NCBI GenBank assembly: GCA_015227615.1
Contig: JAALGZ010000014.1
Location: 1,178,001 to 1,242,000 of the forward strand
DNA length: 64,000 bases
Direction of reading: 5' to 3'
Source: Labyrinthula sp. Ha
Lineage: Eukaryota > Sar > Bigyra > Labyrinthulida > Labyrinthulaceae
Notes under the pieces: generated by a model
Told to the model about the DNA's origin: nothing
The model's database searches: none
Seen by the model: the letters and a program-made list of their open reading frames with translations, nothing else
Translations under genes and position numbers: made by a program
Shown: positions 30,764-40,473 of the stretch, piece after piece
Numbering within the stretch: the first letter of the stretch is position 1
Layout: every line of letters starts with the position of its first letter

Positions 30764-33154
30764 ATGAATAAATTAAAGAAACTAGGAGCAAAACATGGAA
30801 AAAAGGTTACAAAAGGTGTTAAAATTGCATCAAATGCAGTAGCAGCACAAGGTAAAACAGCTATTGGAAGTGCCTCTGGGCAGCTTCAAGTACAAGCAAA
30901 GAATGCTGTTCACGCAGCAAGAAATGTTAAAGTTGAAAAATCAACAACTGCAAATAAACATTTGCAAGTTCAACAGGTAGAAATATATGAAATATTACCC
31001 AGACAAGTTACCTTATATTGGTCTCCTCTGACGAATGTATCTGAGGAAGTTGTGTACAGAGTCAGGTTTTATAAAAGGTACGACACGAAACAAGGCTGGA
31101 CTCAGTCAGAAGATTTGAGTACTAATGGCTATACAATAACGGATCTTACACCAAATACTTCATATAAAATATCTGTTCAAGCCAGAGAGAGTTCAAAAGA
31201 TAAATATGGTCCAGATAGTGCTACTATATTATCAATAAAAACTGGGACAGTACTAGCAGAAGAAATCAGTCTTAATCGTTCAAGAGCGGAAACGTTTCTT
31301 TCAGCATATGAAAAATTTGAAGCTTATCCTGAACCACAGGTTAAACCAGATACGTATTTCAATAAAGCTAGTCGTACTGTTGATGGTGCGTTATATCTTG
31401 CCTCATTTACTGGGGTTTTTGGAGATGTTGCAAGAGTATTGACCCAAGCAAAAAAACTATCTGAAGTTGGTGCTGCTGGTTTGTTTCTTAATAATGAGTT
31501 AGCAGGTATTATTTCAATAGTAGCAGCACAATTGAAAGATATCGCTTTATCTATTGGTATTCAACCAAAACACTTACTCGTTGGTATTTATTATCAAATG
31601 TGGCAGCAAAAGAAAGTTAGAATAACAAATCCAGCAATAGAGTATCAAAATCATACAATAAAAGGACAAGAGGTTAAAAATACAGTTATTTCGGAAAGAG
31701 TACCACATGGAGTTCTTACAATATTGGAGAAAGATTTAGTCTTAGCACGACTTGCATATAGAAATGATCCAGCAACTATCCAGTGGGTATTGAACAGACT
31801 TTCCATTCCTAATAAAGATCTAGAACTTATATGCTTTAGAGGCAATTCAGGTCAGAAGAAACCTGCTTTTTGTGTATTCGCCTCTAGAAGTTCCAGAGAT
31901 GTTTATTTTAGTATAAGAGGTACTAAAGAAGTTGGTGACTTGAATACTAATCATTCTTTTACTGTTCAGAATGTGCTTTTAAATATTGGAGGAAAAGTTC
32001 AAACAACTCAACTTCATCATGGTTTTTGTGAAGCTGCCAATTGGTTATTGTGTGGAGGAGGAGATACAAAACCAAAAGAAATTGACAGGTTTGAGCCCTT
32101 TTCCTTAACTAAAGATAACGTAAATACTCAACCAGGAGCTGGTTTGTATAGAATATTAAAAGAGTTTTCAAACAAAGGATATAAGATAAATATTAATGGT
32201 CATTCTCTTGGAGCTGGAGTATCTGTAGTGTTTTCCTTACTACTTTTGAGTATAGATCAGGATATTATGCTAAGAGTTACTGGCTTTGCTACACCTTGTT
32301 GTGTAAATGAATATATTACTGAACAACTTATTCATCAGTTTTGTAAAAACTATAAACTTCCTAGTAGGTTAAAAAAAGTTACCAAAGAAGAACAAAGCTT
32401 TTTTGGAAGAATAAACTTGTTGAATTTTGTTTATAGAGATGATGTTGTTCCTAGATTCAGTGTTCATTGTTTGAAAACATTTGCACTTTCAATTAAAGAA
32501 ACTGAACATATTTGGACAGCTTATTTAAAAGCTGATACTCAAGCAGCAAAAGAAAGAGTTTTTAAGCTATGGGTACCAAACCAAAGAGCACAAAACCAAA
32601 ATAAGAATGTAGTATCATTGCCAGAAAGCAAAGCAGAAGTAGTCGAAGCAGTTAATAACTTAAGAACTGAGCTGCAGAAGGACAAGCATAAACGCCAATA
32701 TATTCCTGGAGCTATTTGTCATGCCTTTCATCATAATGGGCAACAAAAAGCTGCTATAGTAAGTGGGGCTTTTGGAAGTTTAAGTACTATTATGGCCTTT
32801 GAAAATTTGAAAGATGATCATTTAGGGGAGTCAATTTCCCGTTCTTTAAGAGCTATTAAACTTGCCTCCAATGCAGTAAAGGTACCACAAGATTGGCAAC
32901 CTGCTGAGTTCTCTCAAGATGGACAAGTGAATACAAAATGTGGAGTATGTAGATACCCAGTTGGGTGGAATACCGCAGTTGCAGCTGGAAGTGAAACAGC
33001 AGAAGTTAAAGCTTCCGTGCATTGTAATGGTTGTGGGAAAGTTTGTTGCCCATCCTGCTGTTCGAAGAAAGAGCCAATATTGAAATATGGAATTGTTAAA
33101 CCCTCTCCCGTTTGTGATGTGTGCTATCTTTCTCTAGAAATAGACACCATTTAG
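30764..33154 (+). CDS. FN3 - class 3 lipase - FYVE-like zinc finger protein, 796 aa
   Basis: Residues 1-65 are basic, Ala/Lys-rich and probably amphipathic helix. About 69-158 is a fibronectin type III domain (VTLYWSPL...VYRVRFY...LTPNTSYKISVQA). About 280-570 is a lipase_3 alpha/beta-hydrolase: VYFSIRGT (oxyanion-side strand), nucleophile elbow GHSLG with Ser481, FATPCC, and YRDDVVPRFSVH for the Asp/His part of the triad. About 726-787 is a FYVE-type finger (CGVC...VHCNGCGKVCC...CDVC), four Cys pairs, but without the full basic RRHHCR patch that binds PI3P. Likely an intracellular, membrane-associated triglyceride or phospholipid hydrolase, perhaps endosomal. No signal peptide. AATAAA at 33231 may be the polyadenylation signal. 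A class 3 lipase with FYVE is known in protists; the FN3 addition is less familiar to me. Confidence 0.85.
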   Translation: MNKLKKLGAKHGKKVTKGVKIASNAVAAQGKTAIGSASGQLQVQAKNAVHAARNVKVEKSTTANKHLQVQQVEIYEILPRQVTLYWSPLTNVSEEVVYRVRFYKRYDTKQGWTQSEDLSTNGYTITDLTPNTSYKISVQARESSKDKYGPDSATILSIKTGTVLAEEISLNRSRAETFLSAYEKFEAYPEPQVKPDTYFNKASRTVDGALYLASFTGVFGDVARVLTQAKKLSEVGAAGLFLNNELAGIISIVAAQLKDIALSIGIQPKHLLVGIYYQMWQQKKVRITNPAIEYQNHTIKGQEVKNTVISERVPHGVLTILEKDLVLARLAYRNDPATIQWVLNRLSIPNKDLELICFRGNSGQKKPAFCVFASRSSRDVYFSIRGTKEVGDLNTNHSFTVQNVLLNIGGKVQTTQLHHGFCEAANWLLCGGGDTKPKEIDRFEPFSLTKDNVNTQPGAGLYRILKEFSNKGYKININGHSLGAGVSVVFSLLLLSIDQDIMLRVTGFATPCCVNEYITEQLIHQFCKNYKLPSRLKKVTKEEQSFFGRINLLNFVYRDDVVPRFSVHCLKTFALSIKETEHIWTAYLKADTQAAKERVFKLWVPNQRAQNQNKNVVSLPESKAEVVEAVNNLRTELQKDKHKRQYIPGAICHAFHHNGQQKAAIVSGAFGSLSTIMAFENLKDDHLGESISRSLRAIKLASNAVKVPQDWQPAEFSQDGQVNTKCGVCRYPVGWNTAVAAGSETAEVKASVHCNGCGKVCCPSCCSKKEPILKYGIVKPSPVCDVCYLSLEIDTI

Positions 33155-33787
33155 CAGTAAAAGATTTGCCAACCCTTGTACTTATCAATGTTTTTTACTT
33201 GTGATTGCTGTTGAATGAAACCTTAAGGTAAATAAATTCTTCGTACATAAAACTCACTACTGAATTCCGACAACTAAATAACCAGTCAGTGTACTGTTGT
33301 CATTCGTTCCGTGGATTGCAGCAATTTATCATACGAGTCAAGAAGCAATTTTCGCAGCATGATTCCTAACCAGCCAAAGTTACAGATTGTCTGACAGAAA
33401 GAGTCATTGTAAAGCTAGGTAAGTTTGTTAGTTGTAGTCTAGCTGATGAAGACTAGGTTAACAACTTTTTTAAACCCCACTGTGGTACAAATAGAGAATT
33501 AGGTTTATTACACTACTTGGATAGTTTTCTCGTGTAATCAACTTCTGGACTTGTGTATAACGCCGTAAACTTGCTAAATATGGTGTAAAAGCTCTTTTGG
33601 TTTTTTAGAATTGTGCTAGGTCAGCTAACTTGTATTTTCTTAGTGTATTCGCTTAAGGAAAGTACTTAAATATAATTAATTTTCCTGTTTTATGATTTTA
33701 TTTTCCTTACGGTTATTTCATTTGTAATGTATTGATCTATTTATAAAACCAATATTTTTTTACTGGTTCTGTCAGTGTATTGTATAT
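33155..33787. other. Intergenic, lipase 3' side
   Basis: AT-rich, no ORF. Ends at the old solo LTR. Confidence 0.4.
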
Positions 33788-33833
33788 AATTAGACACTAA
33801 GAAGTCAAGTGTATGACTCTCTCCTTAATGACT
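33788..33833 (+). repeat. Old solo LTR, left piece (46 bp)
   Basis: Diverged copy of the first about 50 bp of the element 2 LTR (AGACACTAAG.AGTC.AGTGTA.GACTCTCTCC). It stops at TGACT, exactly where element 2 inserted. The remainder lies at 38902-39154. Confidence 0.8.
33829..33833. repeat. Target site duplication TGACT (left)
   Basis: TGACT precedes the left LTR and recurs at 38897-38901 after the right LTR. A one-base ambiguity exists: a 4-bp GACT duplication with a 301-bp LTR is also possible. Confidence 0.8.
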
Positions 33834-34133
33834 GAGTCAGACACTAAGCAGTCGAGTGTACGACTCTCTCCATACTGACTGTTTACACTTTACATAGTTA
33901 TAATACAATATTACATTACTGCACAATTGGTGCAACTTTACATAATACATTTTTACTAATACATAAGCACCGGAAACAACAGATCGTAAAACCTTAATAT
34001 CTCAACAACTACTGGGAGTTAGAAGACGTTACTTATATCATTTTAAAGCTGTTTTCAAGCTCTTTCAGTTAATTTAATTTAATATACTTATCCTCATACA
34101 CATACAGACGATACGGACAATTACTTGTCTAAC
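33834..34133 (+). repeat. 5' LTR of element 2 (300 bp)
   Basis: Starts GAGTCAGACACTAAG, ends ACTTGTCTAAC. No base differences from 38597-38896 were seen by eye. Lacks TG...CA ends. Confidence 0.92.
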
Positions 34134-34134
34134 T

Positions 34135-34142
34135 TGGTTGCG
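34135..34142 (+). promoter_or_regulatory. Primer-binding site of element 2
   Basis: TGGTTGCG lies one base after the 5' LTR and runs directly into the gag ATG at 34143. It matches element 1, so both probably use the same tRNA primer. Confidence 0.65.
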
Positions 34143-37100
34143 ATGGAAGTAAACGAAAATCAGAACGATCCCGTGGAAGAACGAACAGCACGGAGTGAAA
34201 ACTCCAATTTAACCCAAGGAGAAACTCATTTACAAAACTTTCCTGCTTCAACTAGAACACTTACAAAGCTAGAAATTACAAATGAAGCAATTAACGAAGA
34301 ATTCTACAAAAAAGGACGAAAAAGATTGGAAAACCTTTTACGATCAAAAACTGATCAAAATCAATTCGAACTTCTGAAACAAGGTGTTGAGATGTACCTG
34401 CTTGCCTTAAAATTGCAAATTAATGGAACATCTCTACGAAAATTCTTTAAATCTCATGACCGCAGCATCATTGATGAGCTGTTAGAATCTTACAATCCGC
34501 TTACTCAAAAATCTAACTACATTCTAGAGGAAGAAATTGATGATGAACTTTCAGATGACATCATTTCTCTTTGGAAAAAAGACGTTGTTTTCTTACGAAC
34601 AATCCGAACCCCACATCGTTTTTGCAAAATCCTGCGACGCATCGGGGCTGTTACATTCTTACCTACACAAACCAGAAAAAGAATTAACTTTGGAAACTTG
34701 ATTTACAGCTGTTGGGAGGAATCAGAACCCATTACAGACTTCGTTAAACGCTTTGATTCTTTGGTACAACAGGCTAATCAGATCAAGATGATGCAAAATG
34801 ACTCTGATTTACTTACACTTTTTCAAACTAAGATTCTCTTCAGAAGAAACAACAATCAGAAAATTTTTACAGTTGCCAACAATTTGGATTCAAAAGATCT
34901 ACCATTAAAGGATTACATGAGTGAAGTGACACAAGCCGTACTTCAGCATGACAATTCAGGTTTGATCCCTTTTGATGCTCCAAGTACATCAGTTGTTGCA
35001 TTTACAAAGAAAATTGTTTCTTCTAATTCAAAAGGTACATTGTGTTTCAATTGCGGTGAAGATTTTCCACACAAAGGCAAACAATGTGATGCTAAAGGTG
35101 CTACCTGTTCTTACTGTGGTAAACCTAATCATTTTGCAAAGGTGTGTTCAACCAACCCAGAACGTACATTACAACTTCCCAAGATGAAGAAAAACCCTAC
35201 AAAGAAAACAGTAGCAGTAACTTCTACAAAAGAAAATTTTAATCCTTTCAGTTTCGCTACTTCTCTTTGTACCACAGGTTCAAACTCTTTAGCTGGGCTA
35301 GATTCATGCAGCGATGTTTTCGTTTTCAGAAGCGCTGATTTTTTTACACACATGGATCAGAAGCCTGGTAAACTTACACTTACAGAAAATTCTTGTAGCT
35401 ACGAAAGCACTGGAACAGCCAGATTTGCATTCAAAGAATTTCCTTCTAAGTTTTTTACAGTACAGGCAATTTACATGCCAAGTGCAAATTTCAACATTTT
35501 GTGTACCTACGATCTAGAGCAACAGAATGTTAAAGTCAACCATCGCTCTAGAAATGTACAACTAGAAACAGGAAACAAATTAAAAATAATTTTACTTGGA
35601 AAGAAAAGCTTCATTGAAATCATTCCACTAGGGAAATCAGTCTTACAAACCTCTGATCCAAATCTAATGCATCGTAGATTGATGCACCTCTCAGAGGACA
35701 AACTTAAACATGCTGGTTTCATTAAGGGTTCTCAAAAACTGAACAGCTGCCAAGTCTGTCTTCAGACAAAAGCTAAACACAACCCAGTGAAGAATTTAAT
35801 TCACAAGATGAAACTCTCTCCTGATTCCAAAGGTCAAGCTTTTTCAATGGACTTACTCATTCCGCCAAAACACTCGATGAAACCAGTCAATGGTGTTGTG
35901 GCTGCATTGATTTTAGTTGACCTGAGAACAAAATTAATTAGAGTTGCTCCTTTAAGAACACTTCAATCGAAAGATTTACTTGCAGCTCTTTACTACCTTC
36001 TTTCTACACTCAAAACTTTACCAAAAACGATTGTTACAGACCGCCAATCTGGTTTTACGGCAGAACACTTTGTCAACTCAATTTCCGCAAAAGGCATTCA
36101 TTTACGTTTTGTCCCTAGAGATCGACATGACACTTTCAATGGAGTTGCTGAACGAACGATTGGCATCTTAAAGGTCATGGCTTCAGCCGTCCTACTACAG
36201 TCTAAACTTGATGACTCCTTTTGGATCTACGCGGTCAAATTTGCAAGTTACATCAAGAACAGAGTGCATCACAAAACACTTGGTGAATCACCTTACAAAC
36301 TAGAAACTGGGCAAGAACCAAACCTTTCTTCACTTAGAACCCTTGGTTGCTGTTGTTTTACGTTAAAACCTTCTGGAACGAAGACAAACAAATTTCAAGA
36401 AAGAACAGACACTGGTCTCTTTCTTGGACTACAGGAACATTCAAGTTTCAACACAGCAATCATCTACAAACTTAGTACTGGAAAAATCATTTACCCTCAA
36501 CTAACCGATGTTTGGTTCCAGGAATCAAGAACACATGATCAAATCGATCAAAATCCACCAACTTTCTCATTTGGTGACATCAAAATTGTTGACAAAACTG
36601 AAAATGACCCAATTTCTGAGGACGATTTTGAATCTGATGATGACGATGATTTCAGTCCAGATTTTGGTATACACTATGTACGTTATGGCCAGAAGTCAAA
36701 TCAACAAGAAAATCATGATTTTGAGCATGATGATAATTTCGATGAAAATCCCCCTTCAGCAGATGTTCAACTCGATCAGGATCAAGATGCACATGATCCA
36801 ACCCCATCTGCCGAAGTAACAAACCCTGAAACACCTCAAACGAGCGAAAACAGCAATGCTCGTCTACCAGTCACAACGCGATCTGGGAGAAATGCAACGA
36901 AATTCGACCTAAATCGGATGTCAGCTTTCACGTTGAACACAACTGAAGAAACAACACACATCATCAAGCCTAAAACAAAAGGTCAGAAAGAAAAGCTACG
37001 GAAGAAGATCATTCAGTCTAGAATTGATCAGAAACCTTCCATTTACCGTGACACAAGAGGTCACCCAGACGAAGCATCTTACAAGAAAGCGGTCGAAAAA

Positions 37101-38584
37101 GAGCTCAAAGCTTTGGAAGAACGAAAGGTTCTCAAAGTGATTAATCGCTCTGAACTTCCTGAAAATGCTTACGTTGGAAAATGCACGATGCTTGTGAAAC
37201 AAAAACGCAATGGTAGTTTCAAAGCAAGATGTGTTTACAATGGAAGATCTCAGAAATTCAAAATTACACCTTACCGCAGTTCTCCTACCTTAGACTACAA
37301 CAGTCTTGCAGTTGCACTAGCAGTTGCAGCTCGAAGACAGTTCCATTTTAACACTTTAGATGTTAGTACCGCATTCTTGTACGCGGATCTACCTGCTGGC
37401 ACTACACTCTACTGTGAAATCCCTGATGGACATGAACTGAAACATGACAAGACTAAAGTAATGAAGATTGAGAAAGCACTTTACGGTCTGAAGGAAAGTC
37501 CCAAGCTTTGGTTTGACAATGTTTCTGCTACAATTCAAAACTTGGACTCAAACAAGCAATCTTTGACGAGTGTGTCTTCTACAAGAAAGATTTAATTACT
37601 TTACTTTACGTAGATGATGTACTGATGCTCGGTACAAAACAAGAAATTACAAACTTCTCAAAACAGTTTGGGAAAACTTACAAAATTACACTAGGAACAC
37701 TAGATCAGAAAACAGACTTCTTAGGAGTTAACATTGAAAGAAAACCCAATGGAGACTACCAAATTGACCAGATCAAACACATTGAGAAAATTTTAGAAAA
37801 CTTCAAGGATTTCAAGACTAAAGACAAATTTACACCATTACCTTCTACTTTCGCTGAGGCTGTTAAGAACAATTCCAATGCTAAAAGCATTAAATTTCCC
37901 TACAGAGAATTGCTTGGATCTTTAATTTACTTACGACTTACAAGATTTGATTTACTCTACGCGTTACATGCGCTTAGTCAACTTTCTGAACACGTGACAA
38001 GTTTTGCAGTAAAATCAATTCTCAACACATTAGGCTACATTAGTAGAACGAAACATCAAAAACGAATTTTTTACTCAGATCAATCAAAAGGTGAAATTAC
38101 ACTTCTTGCCTTTTGTGATGCTGAATGGGCCTCTAACACACTTAACAGAAAAAGTGTTAGTGGTAACTTCATTTACTTTGGTCAATCGCTCATTACTGGC
38201 AGAAGTTCAAGACAAAAGACAGTTGCTACCTCTGCTGCCGGAGCTGAGCTGATTGAAATTTACAACGCAGCGAAACATTTGCAAGGAATCTACGGATTGT
38301 GCATGGATTTAGATTGCAAAGTCAAGCTACCTTCAGTGATTTTTACAGATTCACTTAGTTCAACTAAAACCTTAGAAAAGACAGTTTCTCCAGAGCAAAA
38401 ACACATGAGTGTTGCAATTCATTTCTTAAAAGGACTCATTCGTTCAGGAAAACTAAAGGTGATTTTCATCAAACGCGAATTCAACATTGCTGATCTTCAA
38501 ACGAAACAGAATCCAAGAGCTGAGTTTGAAAAACTTTGGAACATGACTCATTCAAGGATGAAGTGGCAGCATTTGAAGATCTAA
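34143..38584 (+). pseudogene. Ty1/copia gag-pol, frameshifted in RT
   Basis: The first frame (ATG 34143 to 37595, 1150 aa) covers gag, two zinc knuckles (CFNCGEDF..., CSYCGKPNHFAKVC, the second a perfect CX2CX4HX4C), protease, integrase (FSMDLLIPP, VTDRQSGF, GVAERTIG) and the first part of RT (VSTAFLYADL). At about 37561 one base appears missing relative to element 1, so the frame changes just before the YVDD catalytic box. The other frame then runs through RNase H to 38584 (ATG at 37625). The protease site reads LDSCSD where element 1 has IDTGSS, so the catalytic D-T/S-G is also damaged. No recoding heptamer is evident at the break, so I call it inactivated rather than programmed. Confidence 0.85.
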
Positions 38585-38596
38585 AAAGACCGCATG

Positions 38597-38896
38597 GAGT
38601 CAGACACTAAGCAGTCGAGTGTACGACTCTCTCCATACTGACTGTTTACACTTTACATAGTTATAATACAATATTACATTACTGCACAATTGGTGCAACT
38701 TTACATAATACATTTTTACTAATACATAAGCACCGGAAACAACAGATCGTAAAACCTTAATATCTCAACAACTACTGGGAGTTAGAAGACGTTACTTATA
38801 TCATTTTAAAGCTGTTTTCAAGCTCTTTCAGTTAATTTAATTTAATATACTTATCCTCATACACATACAGACGATACGGACAATTACTTGTCTAAC
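38597..38896 (+). repeat. 3' LTR of element 2 (300 bp)
   Basis: Copy of 33834-34133. It begins 12 bp after the RNase H stop, so almost no 3' untranslated internal region remains and any polypurine tract must overlap AAAAAGACCGCATG. Confidence 0.92.
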
Positions 38897-38901
38897 TGAC
38901 T
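38897..38901. repeat. Target site duplication TGACT (right)
   Basis: Second TGACT copy directly after the 3' LTR of element 2. Confidence 0.8.
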
Positions 38902-39154
38902 GTTTACACTCTACATAGTTATAATACAATATTACATTACCGTACAATTGGTGTAACTTTACAGAATACATGTTTACTGATACATAAGCACCGGAAACAA
39001 CCGATCGTAAAATCTCAATACCTCCACAAATACTGGGAGTGAGAAGACATTACTTATACCATTTTAAAGCTCTTTTCAAGATCTTTTAGTTTATTAATCT
39101 TAATACAAATATTTTCATATAAATATAGACTATACGGACAATTACTTCTCTAAC
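38902..39154 (+). repeat. Old solo LTR, right piece (253 bp)
   Basis: Diverged copy of the rest of the element 2 LTR, from GTTTACACTCTACATAG to CTTCTCTAAC. Together with 33788-33833 it makes one LTR of about 299 bp without internal sequence, a solo LTR predating element 2. Confidence 0.88.
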
Positions 39155-39610
39155 TCATATTTCATAGTTGCGCACCAAGCCATCTTGGTAGTATTCAGTA
39201 CGTATGTAAAAATTTTAAGTTAATGGTTTACTGAGATGCAAGGATACTTGCAAATATATCAGCAGAATAATCAGCTGAAAGCTCTATGGTGCTTAATGAC
39301 GCGGTAGTTTTTTCCTTCAATGTAGTTATTGTTATCCCTCATTATTTGAAAAAGTCCTCAAAATAGTCCAATAAATTATAGTTACTGTACAGAGTGTTCA
39401 TACTCTGTATGTTATGTGTCACATGTCAATAGGGTGCAGAAGTAGCCTCGCGTACACAAAAGAAATTAATCTAATCAAAATAACTCTCAGCTATTTTTCT
39501 ACTTATTTTTCTTATCCTTACGGAAGAGAAATTGATGTTAAGTCATGTAACCAAGTTAACTACTAAGAGTAGCTACATATGAAGCAGATGGTACAACACT
39601 TGAGAAATGA
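39155..39610. other. Junction between retroelements and satellite
   Basis: About 450 bp of unique-looking AT-rich DNA, no ORF. Similarity to the satellite fades in at about 39590-39640, so the array edge is diverged. Confidence 0.45.
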
Positions 39611-40260
39611 AACCAAATTTTCTGCTGGCATGTGCACAAATGTCATTCTATTGGGAAAAGGATCACTTTTATGCAGAAATTAGCTGTACAAGGGCACCAT
39701 ATGGAACTCTAAGTATGAAACTTGCTAAACATATGATATTTTATGGTAAAATGGCTATATGAAATGATTTTAGTCGAAAACAGGTATTAACGAAGAAATC
39801 TTTGCCTAATTTGTTACTAAAATTTTGAACTAGGTACTTTGTGCAACTGAAATAGCTGAATCGAACACGAATATTTTTTTGAAAAAAATATTTTATGCTG
39901 ATTCTATGGATACTAAAAGTAATTTGAGGTGGATTGGAAAAGAATTTGGCTAAGTTTTTATGGTGAAATCTAATTTTTTAGTGGCATCTGCACAAATGTC
40001 ATTCTATTGGGAAAAGGATCACTTTTATGCAGAAATTAGCTATACAAGGGCACCATATGGAAATCAAAGTATGAAACTTGCTAAACATATGATATTTTAT
40101 GGTAAAATGGCTATATGAAACGATTTTAGTCGAAAACAGGTATTAACGAATAAATCTTTGCCTAATTTGTTACTAAAATTTTGAACTAGGTACTTTGTGC
40201 AACTGAAATAGCTGAATCGAACACGAATATTTTTTTGAAAAAATATTTTATGCTGATTTT

Positions 40261-40473
40261 ATGGATACTAAAAGTAATTTTAGGTGGCTTGGAAAAGAAT
40301 TTGGTGAAGTTTTTATGGTGAAATCTAATTTTTTAGTGGCATCTGCACAAATGTCATTCTATTGGGAAAAGGATCACTTTTATGCAGAAATTAGCTATAC
40401 AAGGGCACCATATGGAAATCAAAGTATGAAACTTGCTAAACATATGATATTTTATGGTAAAATGACTATATGA
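40261..40473 (+). other. Satellite-borne 70-codon ORF (reference copy)
   Basis: ATG frame reading MDTKSNFRWLGKEFGEVF..., with a central SFYWEKDHFYAEIS and RAPYGNQSMKLA. No homology recognised. Variation between the ten intact copies is mostly amino-acid changing (VKS/VEA, Y/C, N/Y, KHMIFYG/TDMILYF) and most monomers have TAA or TGA inside it. Purifying selection on a protein is therefore not evident. Confidence 0.3.

Larger units (their letters stand above)
33834..38896 (+). mobile_element. Young Ty1/copia LTR retrotransposon (element 2), nested
   Basis: Element of 5063 bp with two 300-bp LTRs that I read as identical, flanked by TGACT, inserted inside an older LTR of the same family. Gag-pol shows copia order but is frameshifted in RT. 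Identical LTRs mean a very recent insertion, so the defect is either new or the copy was mobilised in trans. It shares the primer-binding site and overall protein design with element 1 but differs in LTR length and sequence. Confidence 0.93.

Noticed and set aside
37555-37570. Programmed ribosomal frameshift in element 2
   Set aside because: No slippery heptamer is seen, it lies in the middle of RT rather than between gag and pol, and element 1 has one continuous frame.
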